DNA from: Streptomyces natalensis ATCC 27448
Lineage (GTDB): Bacteria > Actinomycetota > Actinomycetes > Streptomycetales > Streptomycetaceae
DNA: 64,000 nucleotides
Assembly (NCBI RefSeq): GCF_000935125.1
Contig: NZ_JRKI01000023.1
Coordinates: 1-64,000, forward strand
Reading direction: 5' to 3'
The notes below the pieces were generated by a model. That model searched no databases, was not told the DNA's origin, and saw only the letters and a list, made by a program, of their open reading frames with translations. This document shows positions 26,347 to 33,412 of this stretch, piece after piece. The position numbers and the translations under genes are program-made. Every line of letters starts with the position of its first letter. The stretch's first letter is position 1.

Positions 26347-27723
26347 ATGATGCTGCGGCAGCGCGTACGGCCATGGATGTCCGGCGCGGGCGGTGTGGTG
26401 CCCGCGCCCGTTCCGGCGGTGACGCCGGGTGTCCCGCCTCCCCCCGTCCCCTCCCGGCTGCTCACCTGGCTCGGCCGGCTCGGGGCGCCGGCTGCCGCGT
26501 TCGCGGTGTTCCAGGCGCTGTTCGGGCTCCTGCCGCAGCATCTGGCGGGCGAGGCGGCGCGGTATTGCGTGGCGGCGGCGGCCGGGGCCGGGACGGGCGC
26601 GGCGGTCTGGCTGGCGGCGGCGCTGCTGCATGCCCGCGCCGCGGCCGGGGCGCGGCCGGCGGCGCCCGCGCTCGCGCCGTCGCCGGCCGGTTCGCTGCCG
26701 GAGCTGATGGACGGTGCGTATACGGCGCTGCGGCGCGGCCTGTCAGTGATCGACGTGCCCGGCCGAGGGCCGCTCTCCGGCTGGCCGCACTCCCTCGCCG
26801 AGAGCGATCCGCCGGTGCATCCCACGGCGTTCGGTACGGCCTACGGTCTGCATCTCCTGCTGGACATCGCGCCGCTGGACGGCCGAATACGGGTCGGGGA
26901 GGTCGCCGAGACGCTGTGGCGGCTGCGGCTGCCCGGCGGCGGCTGGGCCGCGCGGTCGCAAGGAAGCGGGGCGCGCCCCGAGGTGAGTGCGATCGTGCTG
27001 GGTGCGCTGGCGCGGGCCGGGGCCGATCCGCGGCTGCTGGAGTCCGAAGTCCGCTCCTGTGAGGCGCTGTTGGATCCGGAGCACGATGCGCCGGGGCTGG
27101 CCAACACCTATGTGGTGACCAATGTCCTGCGCGGGCTGCTGCGCGCCGCGCCCGGCTCGGCCGCGCTGGACGGGCTGCGCACGGTGCTGGTCAACGGCGC
27201 CACCGCCGATCCCGCCCGCGGCCAGCACCGCTGCTGGGGTGCGGCGCTGGCCACCGGGCGCGGCAATCCGGCGCCGTCGGCGGCGCATACCGCGCGGGCG
27301 GTGGTGGCGCTGGACCGGGCGGCGGGGGTGCTGGGCGAGGACGAACGGCAGCGGGCGGTGCGCGAGGAGGGGCTGCGCTGGCTGCTGGCGGGCGGCGCGG
27401 CCGATCTGGACAACTGCCAGGAGGAGGTACGACGACCGGGCAGCGACGATCCGCTGCATCAGGAGCTGCTGTCGGTGCGGCATTTCGCGGCGGCCTGGGT
27501 GGCCCGTGCGCTGATGACGGACGGGGCGCGGCGGGTCGCGGCGGACGGCGCCGGGGCGACGGCGTGGGAGGCACAGCTGAGGGGCGCGGTGGCGCGGGTG
27601 TCGGGGATGCAGCGGGGCGGGGTGTGGCGCTGGGAGGACGGGCCGATGGGACATCCGGTGTGGATGACGTATCAGGGGCTGTCGGTGCTGCGCCGCTATG
27701 CGCTGATGGCCCACCGGCCGTGA
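26347..27723 (+). CDS. alpha-toroid (terpene-cyclase/prenyltransferase-fold) membrane protein
   Basis: About 458 residues, started at the ATGATG behind GGGAGGGAG (upstream ATGs at 26269 and 26293 lack a ribosome site). Residues ~40-100 hold two hydrophobic segments. The rest looks like an alpha/alpha-toroid: GGGWAARSQGSGARPEVSAI, ANTYVVTNVLRGLL, a Trp/Gly-rich QW-like end (MQRGGVWRWEDG, WMTYQGLSVLRRYAL). No DxDD acid motif of class II terpene cyclases is evident, so catalysis of that kind is doubtful. It is followed by a tandem repeat and a cupin gene. Function unknown. Confidence 0.75.
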   Translation: MMLRQRVRPWMSGAGGVVPAPVPAVTPGVPPPPVPSRLLTWLGRLGAPAAAFAVFQALFGLLPQHLAGEAARYCVAAAAGAGTGAAVWLAAALLHARAAAGARPAAPALAPSPAGSLPELMDGAYTALRRGLSVIDVPGRGPLSGWPHSLAESDPPVHPTAFGTAYGLHLLLDIAPLDGRIRVGEVAETLWRLRLPGGGWAARSQGSGARPEVSAIVLGALARAGADPRLLESEVRSCEALLDPEHDAPGLANTYVVTNVLRGLLRAAPGSAALDGLRTVLVNGATADPARGQHRCWGAALATGRGNPAPSAAHTARAVVALDRAAGVLGEDERQRAVREEGLRWLLAGGAADLDNCQEEVRRPGSDDPLHQELLSVRHFAAAWVARALMTDGARRVAADGAGATAWEAQLRGAVARVSGMQRGGVWRWEDGPMGHPVWMTYQGLSVLRRYALMAHRP

Positions 27724-27899
27724 GGCGGGCGGGGCCGTCGGCCGTGAGGCGTACAGGCCCGCCGGACGTGAGGCGGGCGGGCCCGCCGGACGTGAGGCGG
27801 GCGGGCCCGCCGGACGTGAGAGGTACAGGTCCGCCGGACGTGAGGCGTACGGGTCCGCCGGACGTGAGAGGTACGGGTCCGCCGGACGTGGGCGGGTGG
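27720..27899. repeat. 24-bp tandem repeat, seven full copies
   Basis: Seven consecutive 24-bp units start at 27720, 27744, 27768, 27792, 27816, 27840 and 27864, with a partial eighth at 27888. Each begins GTGAGGCG or GTGAGAGG and ends with a variant of CCCGCCGGAC. The first unit contains the stop codon of the upstream gene. Units differ by a few bases, and copies 3 and 4 are identical. It fills most of the gap before the cupin gene. Confidence 0.95.
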
Positions 27900-27967
27900 T
27901 CGGCGGTGGTTGCGGGGTACGGGGGCGTGGCGAGCGAGACGGGTGAGCCGGGGAACGGGAGGCGGGC

Positions 27968-28717
27968 ATGCAGATCGAGGACGTCCGGCGGCTGTTGGTG
28001 GACCGGCTGGGCGGCGGACCGTGGCCGCCGTCGCCCGAGGCGGCGCGGGCGGTGATCGCCCTGCTGGCCCACCCGGACACGCTCGGCCCGCTGGTGCGCC
28101 GATTATCCGCGGGCGATCAGGACCTCGCGGGCTGCACCCGGCTCTCGTACCGCCATGTGCTGGGCTTCGACAAGCTGTTACTGCTCGGCGGCGCCCCGCG
28201 CTACATGCTGCGGGTGCATCTGTGGCACGGCGGACCGGGCCCCGCGCCCGAGGACATCCACAACCACCGTTGCGCCATCGCCTCGGCGGTGGTGCGCGGC
28301 CGGGTCCGTATGGAGTGCTATGAGCCGCTCGCACACGACCCCGTGGACGGGCCGCCGCCCGGCGCAGGGGCCGACGGCCTACCCGCCGTCGCCTACCGCG
28401 AGACCATCGACGGCCCCGGCGGCGCATGGCGGCTGCACCGTATCGGCGCCGCACGGCTGCGACTGACCGGCGACGAGCGCTACGGCGCCGGGAGCAGCTA
28501 CGGCCTGGACGCGCGGGCGCTGCACCGTGTGGTGAGCGAGGAACCGACCGTCACGCTGTTCCTGGAGACCGCGGCGCAGCGCACGGTGACCGATGTCTTC
28601 GCCCCCGTCAGGAGTAACGGCGTCGCCGGGCGGCCGGATCCACCGCCCAAGACTCCACTGGCGCCGGCCGCCTATCTTGCCGAACTCGACGCCCTGGCCC
28701 GGTCTTTGGGCTATTGA
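27968..28717 (+). CDS. cupin-like protein of unknown function
   Basis: 249 residues from an ATG behind GGGAGGCGGGC. The segment YMLRVHLWHGG, then EDIHNHRCAIASAVVRGRVR, resembles the metal-binding first motif of cupins such as cysteine dioxygenase (H.H near the strand), and LDARALHRVVSEEPTVTLFL resembles the second motif with its later His. It may therefore be a metal-dependent dioxygenase or a sugar/metabolite-binding cupin. It follows the alpha-toroid gene across the 24-bp repeat and is likely co-transcribed. The 3' end overlaps the convergent NUDIX gene by about 110 bp. Confidence 0.75.
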   Translation: MQIEDVRRLLVDRLGGGPWPPSPEAARAVIALLAHPDTLGPLVRRLSAGDQDLAGCTRLSYRHVLGFDKLLLLGGAPRYMLRVHLWHGGPGPAPEDIHNHRCAIASAVVRGRVRMECYEPLAHDPVDGPPPGAGADGLPAVAYRETIDGPGGAWRLHRIGAARLRLTGDERYGAGSSYGLDARALHRVVSEEPTVTLFLETAAQRTVTDVFAPVRSNGVAGRPDPPPKTPLAPAAYLAELDALARSLGY

Positions 28718-29198
28718 ACGGGGCCGGAGCGAACCGCAGCGGACCGGCCGCCGCCGGGCCGGGGAGGCCGGACGCATCCAGCCGCCCGCCGAGGGCCTGC
28801 CGGATCACGTTCATGTTGTAGGCGTCCACCCCGATGTCGGCCAGCTCGGACGGCCGGGCCCAGAGGTACGCCTGGTCCGCGCTGGGCAGCACCACGTCCA
28901 GGGTGAGCGGGCGGACGGCGAAGTTCTCCTGGTGGTTGCGGACGCGACGGCCCTGATAGTCGCTCAGGAAGGCGGACGATCCGGTGTGCGCGATGATGGC
29001 ACCGAGCAGGCCGGTCTCCTCCTTCAGCTCCCGCAGGGCGCCGCTCGCGGCGGACTCCCCGCGCTCCAGCTTGCCGCACGGTACGCCCCAGGCGCCGGGC
29101 AGAAAGCGTTCGCTGTAGCTGCGGCGCACGATCAGGACGCGCGCATTGTGTACCACCACGGCCGAGGCCAGGTAGGTGTGGGCTGCGGGCTGATTCAT
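28608..29198 (-). CDS. NUDIX hydrolase
   Basis: About 196 residues from ATG 29198. The Nudix box is complete: GKLERGESAASGALRELKEE followed by TGL, fitting Gx5Ex7REUxEExGU. The core (residues 1-145) is normal, ending near YNMNVIRQALGG. The last ~50 residues are low-complexity, rich in Pro/Arg/Ala, and run antisense into the end of the cupin gene, so the original stop may have been lost. It should hydrolyse a nucleoside diphosphate derivative; the substrate cannot be predicted. Confidence 0.88.
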   Translation of the reverse strand: MNQPAAHTYLASAVVVHNARVLIVRRSYSERFLPGAWGVPCGKLERGESAASGALRELKEETGLLGAIIAHTGSSAFLSDYQGRRVRNHQENFAVRPLTLDVVLPSADQAYLWARPSELADIGVDAYNMNVIRQALGGRLDASGLPGPAAAGPLRFAPAPFNSPKTGPGRRVRQDRRPAPVESWAVDPAARRRRYS

Positions 29199-29463
29199 CA
29201 GACGTCTCGCAATCCGAGGGGACGGGCTCCTGGCCCGATACGGAGATCCACCGTACCGGCGGGGCCTTTTCGGCGGACCGGTCTCCGCGGACCCGGGCGG
29301 GTTGCATGGGCGCACAGGGGGGCGGCCACGTGGTGCGGGAGACAGGGCGATGTGGCGTACGGATGGTGCCCAAGTGCCGTACGGGACCGTCCTCTTCGTC
29401 GGCCGCCCGCCGAAGGCGGGAGCCACGCCCCGGCGCCGGAGCTGAGCGCCCCCGCCGGGCCCG

Positions 29464-29526
29464 AGGGTGACCCTGCCGTTGGTAGGCATCCGCTGCGTAC
29501 CAAGCACAGAGGGCTGGGTGACCCTC
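29464..29526. promoter_or_regulatory. paired palindromes upstream of the SGNH hydrolase
   Basis: Two copies of the palindrome GGGTGACCC occur at 29465-29473 and 29516-29524, centres 51 bp apart (about five helical turns). Between them, TTGGTA (29479-29484) and TACCAA (29498-29503) form a second dyad with a 13-bp spacer. The group lies 65-125 bp ahead of the SGNH start and looks like an operator for a dimeric repressor. The rest of the 29199-29588 gap shows nothing else. Confidence 0.55.
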
Positions 29527-29588
29527 GCACCGGCCGGAAGACTCCCTGTCATCGCCACCGGACGATCAACGGAGAGACGAGTACCGCC

Positions 29589-30791
29589 ATGAACGACAAC
29601 AGCAACTCCCTTGTCTGGCATGCAGGTTGGGCCGCGGCCGTACAGCGCCCCAGCGAGGGCTTCCACCCGAACTGGTCCCTGGAGGGGTTCGCCGGCCACA
29701 CCCTGCGCCAGGTCGTCCGGGTGACCGGCTCCGGCACCCGGGCCCGGATCCGGCTCTCCAACCGGTACGGGAGCGCCCCGCTGGAGGTGACCGGCGCCAC
29801 CCTGGCCCGTACGGACAAGGGCGCGGCGGTGCAGGAGAGTACGGTCCGGCGGCTCACCTTCGGCGGCGCCGCGTCCGTCCGCATCCCGGCGGGCGGCGAG
29901 GTCCACAGCGACGCCGCCGAGCTGGGCGCAGAGCTGACCGCCGCGCCGTTCACCGAGCCGTTCGCTTCCCTGACCGTCTCGCTGCACTTCGCGCGGCCGA
30001 CGGGGCCCGCCACCTTCCACGCCCAGGCGTATGCCACCGCCTACCGCGCCGCGGGCGACCGGCTGACGGACCCGGACCCGGCGGCGTTCGGCGAGACGAC
30101 CCGGTCCTGGTATCACCTCGCGGCCGTCGAGCTGGCGGACGGCGGTCCGGCGAGGCGGGATGCGGTGGTGGCGTTCGGCGATTCGATCACGGACGGGTTC
30201 GGCTCGACCCTCGACGCCGACCGGCGCTACCCGGACGCACTGGCCGAGCGGCTGGCCGCCGCGGGGATGCCGAGGCCGGTGCTCAACCAGGGCATCGGCG
30301 GGAATCTGCTGCTCAACGACTCGGCATGGTTCGGGGAGCGGGCCGACAACCGCTTCCGGCGCGATGTGCTGGACCGGCCGGGTGTGCGCTCGGTGATCGT
30401 CCTGGTGGGGCTGAACGACATCGGGTTCAGCGAGGTCGACCTGCCGACGTACAAGCCCGCACCGGACCAACCGGCCGCCGCACTGATCGCGGGGTACCGG
30501 GACCTGATCGCCCAGGCGCGGGCGGCGGACGTGCGGATCATCGGCGGCACCCTCCTGCCGTTCAAGGGAGCCGAGTACCACACCCCGGCCGCCGAGGCGA
30601 AGCGACAGGAGATCAACGCCTGGATACGCGGCTCGGGCGCCTTCGACGCGATCGCCGACTTCGCCACGGCGCTGGCGGACCCGGACGACCCGGAAGCACT
30701 CACACCGGCGTACGACAGCGGCGACCACAAGCACCCCAGTGACGAGGGCTACCGGCAGATGGCCGCCGCGGTGGACCTCACCAGCCTCTGA
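29589..30791 (+). CDS. SGNH/GDSL-family hydrolase
   Basis: 400 residues from an ATG behind GGAGAGACGAG. Residues 1-185 form a beta-sandwich-like N-terminal domain (RIRLSNRYGSAPLEV). The SGNH catalytic domain follows: block I FGDSITDGFGST with the nucleophile Ser, block II with GIGGNLLLND, block III VLVGLNDIG, and block V DHKHPSDEGY with the Asp/His pair. No signal peptide is evident, so it may be cytoplasmic or leaderless. It is likely an esterase or acyl-carbohydrate deacylase. Confidence 0.92.
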   Translation: MNDNSNSLVWHAGWAAAVQRPSEGFHPNWSLEGFAGHTLRQVVRVTGSGTRARIRLSNRYGSAPLEVTGATLARTDKGAAVQESTVRRLTFGGAASVRIPAGGEVHSDAAELGAELTAAPFTEPFASLTVSLHFARPTGPATFHAQAYATAYRAAGDRLTDPDPAAFGETTRSWYHLAAVELADGGPARRDAVVAFGDSITDGFGSTLDADRRYPDALAERLAAAGMPRPVLNQGIGGNLLLNDSAWFGERADNRFRRDVLDRPGVRSVIVLVGLNDIGFSEVDLPTYKPAPDQPAAALIAGYRDLIAQARAADVRIIGGTLLPFKGAEYHTPAAEAKRQEINAWIRGSGAFDAIADFATALADPDDPEALTPAYDSGDHKHPSDEGYRQMAAAVDLTSL

Positions 30792-30796
30792 ACGAC

Positions 30797-30818
30797 CGGG
30801 CGGGGGCCGCCCCGCCCG
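30797..30818. terminator. GC-rich hairpin between convergent genes
   Basis: CGGGCGGGG pairs with CCCCGCCCG around a 4-base loop, 6 bp after the SGNH stop and about 110 bp before the end of the ABC exporter gene. A probable bidirectional terminator. Confidence 0.7.
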
Positions 30819-30926
30819 AACACCACCGCCGGTCCCCCGGCCAACGGCGCCCGTCCGGCGACGAAAAGGTGCGGCGGCCGCCCCGACCAGGTAACTGGCC
30901 GCCGCGAGAGAGACCTTACCCGCGAG

Positions 30927-32774
30927 TCACTTAGCGGTCATCAGTGGATCGGCGTCCGCGGTGAGGTGTGCGTCACGCTCGTCGGCCCGGTGGGCGTCGC
31001 GGCGTACCAGGGCGGCATAGCGGCCGCCGGCGGCGAGGAGCTCGTCGTGGGTGCCGCGTTCGGCGATCCGGCCGGCGTCCAGGACGACGATCTGGTCGGC
31101 GTCGCGGACGGTGGAGAGGCGGTGCGCGATGGTGAGCGTGGTGCGGTCCCGGGACAGCGCGTCGATGGCCTGCTGGACGGCGTGCTCGGTACGGGTGTCC
31201 AGGGCACTGGTCGCCTCGTCCAGGACGAGGACGGGCGGATCGCGCAGGATCGTCCGGGCGAGGGCGAGGCGCTGTTTCTCGCCGCCGGAGAAGCGGTAGC
31301 CGCGTTCACCGACGAGGGTGTCGTAGCCGTCGGGGAGGGCCGCGATGTGGTCGTGGATCTGGGCAGCCCTCGCGGCCCGCGCTATCTCGTCGTCGGTGGC
31401 GTCCGGCTTGGCGAAGCGGAGGTTGTCGGCGACCGAGGCGTGGAAGAGGTAGGTCTCCTGGGAGACCACGCCGACCGCGCGGGCGAGGGTGTCGAAGGAG
31501 AGGTCGCGCACGTCCTGGCAGTCGAGGGTGACCCGGCCTCCGGTGACGTCGTAGAGGCGGGGCACCAGATAGCTCAGGGTGCTCTTGCCGCTGCCGGTCG
31601 CGCCGACGATGGCGAGGCTGCCGCCGGCGGGGACGGTCAGGTCGATGCCGTGGAGGGTGGCGTCGGCCTCGGCGTCGTAGGAGAACGACACGTTCTCGAA
31701 GCGGATCTCGCCGCGGGGGGCCGGCAGCCGCACCGGCTCGGCCGGTTCAGTGATGGCCACGGGCAGATCGAGGTATTCGAAGATCCGCTGGAAGAGGGCC
31801 AGGGAAGTCTGCATCTGCACGCCGGTGGTCAGCAGCGAGACGGTGGGCCGCAGCAGGCCCTGCTGGAGCGAGACGAAGGCGACCAGGGTGCCCAGGGAGA
31901 AGGCCGGGCCGCCTAGCTGGAGGACCATGCCCGCCGCCCAGTAGATCAGAGCGGGCATGGCGGCCATGACGATGCCGATGGTGGCCATCCGCCAGCGGCC
32001 GGCCATGTTGGCGCGGACCTCCAGACCGACCAGGCGCTCGGACTCGTCGGCGAAGGTGCGGGTGAGGGAGTCGGCGCGGCCCATGGTGCGGCCGAGCAGG
32101 ATGCCGCTGACGGAGAGCGATTCGGTGACCATCGCGGACATCGAGGCCATCTGCTTCTGCCGCTGGGCGGTGATCTTCTTGCGCTCGTTGCCGACGCGGC
32201 GGCTGATCCAGACGAACACCGGCAGCAGGAGGAGCGAGACGACGGTCAGCCGCCAGTCGAGGGCGATCATGGCGACGACGGTGGCGACCACCGAGGTCAG
32301 ATTGGAGACCAGGGAGGTGGCGGTGGAGGTGACCGTCGCCTGCATTCCGCCGATGTCGTTGGCGATACGGGACTGCACCTCGCCGGTTCGGGTGCGGGTG
32401 AAGAACGCCAGCGGCATCCGCTGGAGCTTGGCGTAGACGGCGGTACGCAGATCGTGCATCACGCGCTGGCCGACGGTCGTGGACAGCAGGGTCTGGAGGA
32501 CGCCGAAGACGCTGGTGGTGACGGCGGTGGCGATCATGCCGAGGGCGAGGAGGGTGAGCAGCCCGGTGCGCCGGCCCGGTATCGCGACGTCGAGGATCTC
32601 GCGCAGCAGGAAGGGCGAGGCGACCGAGACGAGGGACGAGGCGCCGACGAGCAGGCCGACCAGGGCCAGCCGGGCGCGGTAGGGGCGGAAGAGGGCGAGG
32701 ATCCGCCGCAGCTGGACCGGTGGTGCGTCGGGGTCCTTGGGCGGTGGGGTCCAGTCGGGATCGTGGGGATGCAT
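30927..32774 (-). CDS. ABC exporter, fused permease and ATPase
   Basis: 615 residues in the half-transporter (ABCB/MsbA-like) layout. Six membrane helices fall in the first ~330 residues, and the ATPase domain has Walker A VGATGSGKSTL, Q-loop VSQETYLFHASV, signature FSGGEKQRLALARTIL, Walker B VLVLDEATSALD and H-loop IAHRLSTV. All motifs are intact, so it can work as a homodimer exporting lipids or drugs. It is divergent from a MarR regulator across a palindromic spacer, a classic repressor/exporter arrangement. Confidence 0.95.
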   Translation of the reverse strand: MHPHDPDWTPPPKDPDAPPVQLRRILALFRPYRARLALVGLLVGASSLVSVASPFLLREILDVAIPGRRTGLLTLLALGMIATAVTTSVFGVLQTLLSTTVGQRVMHDLRTAVYAKLQRMPLAFFTRTRTGEVQSRIANDIGGMQATVTSTATSLVSNLTSVVATVVAMIALDWRLTVVSLLLLPVFVWISRRVGNERKKITAQRQKQMASMSAMVTESLSVSGILLGRTMGRADSLTRTFADESERLVGLEVRANMAGRWRMATIGIVMAAMPALIYWAAGMVLQLGGPAFSLGTLVAFVSLQQGLLRPTVSLLTTGVQMQTSLALFQRIFEYLDLPVAITEPAEPVRLPAPRGEIRFENVSFSYDAEADATLHGIDLTVPAGGSLAIVGATGSGKSTLSYLVPRLYDVTGGRVTLDCQDVRDLSFDTLARAVGVVSQETYLFHASVADNLRFAKPDATDDEIARAARAAQIHDHIAALPDGYDTLVGERGYRFSGGEKQRLALARTILRDPPVLVLDEATSALDTRTEHAVQQAIDALSRDRTTLTIAHRLSTVRDADQIVVLDAGRIAERGTHDELLAAGGRYAALVRRDAHRADERDAHLTADADPLMTAK

Positions 32775-32867
32775 GGGCTCCTACGAGGGTGGGAGGACGG
32801 GGAACGGCTCAGACGAAGGGGCGGCGCGGTGCGCTTAAGGACGTGCGGTGCGCCGAAGGATTTTATG

Positions 32868-32901
32868 GAGCTTAGCTCATTGTTACCTAAGCTCACAATG
32901 A
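32868..32901. promoter_or_regulatory. interleaved palindromes between ABC exporter and MarR gene
   Basis: GAGCTTAG (32868-32875) mirrors CTAAGCTC (32887-32894), and TCATTGT (32877-32883) mirrors ACAATGA (32895-32901); both have 11-base spacers. The MarR start is 25 bp downstream. It is the likely autoregulatory operator. The 19-mer at 32872-32890, TTAG to CCTAA, also resembles a DtxR/IdeR iron box at 13 of 19 positions by my count, an alternative reading. Confidence 0.7.
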
Positions 32902-32925
32902 ACCAGGTCCTGATATCCTCGTGCC

Positions 32926-33381
32926 ATGCCCACCCCCGAGCCGACGGTCGCCACGAACCTCCCCGAGCAGCTGGTACGGCTGACCCGCCGGTTGCAACGC
33001 GCCCAGAAGCGTCATATGGCCCACCTGGACATCGCCTTCACCCCCGCCCAGTCCCGGCTGCTGCGCATCGTCGGTCACTGCCGCGGCACCCCGCCCCGGA
33101 TGGCCGATCTGGCCGAGCGGCTGGAGGTGGTCCCCCGGGCGGTGACGACGCTGGTGGATGCGCTGGAGGCGCAGGACGCCGTGCGCCGGGTGCCCGATCC
33201 GGCCAATCGCCGGGTGGTACGGATCGAGCTGACCGACACCGGCCGCTCGACGCTGCGCGCGTTGCGCAGCGCCCGCCGGGCCGCGGCGGAGGAGATCCTG
33301 GCTCCCCTGACCGCCGACCAGCGCGAGGTGCTCGGCGGTCTGCTGTCCACCCTGGTCGACGGGCCGGGGGAACCGCACTGA
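32926..33381 (+). CDS. MarR family transcriptional regulator
   Basis: 151 residues with the MarR winged helix: FTPAQSRLLRIVGHC, MADLAERLEVVPRAVTTLVD, the wing VRRVPDPANRRVVRIELTD, and long dimerisation helices at both ends. It is transcribed away from the ABC exporter and probably represses it together with itself. The D-lactate dehydrogenase gene follows 31 bp downstream in the same direction and may be co-transcribed. Confidence 0.92.
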   Translation: MPTPEPTVATNLPEQLVRLTRRLQRAQKRHMAHLDIAFTPAQSRLLRIVGHCRGTPPRMADLAERLEVVPRAVTTLVDALEAQDAVRRVPDPANRRVVRIELTDTGRSTLRALRSARRAAAEEILAPLTADQREVLGGLLSTLVDGPGEPH

Positions 33382-33412
33382 CCTGACGCGCCGTCATCGG
33401 AGGAGTGCCGCC

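Noticed and set aside
27720..27899. 24-bp repeats as a CRISPR array
   Set aside because: Units are directly adjacent with no unique spacers, and no cas genes are nearby.
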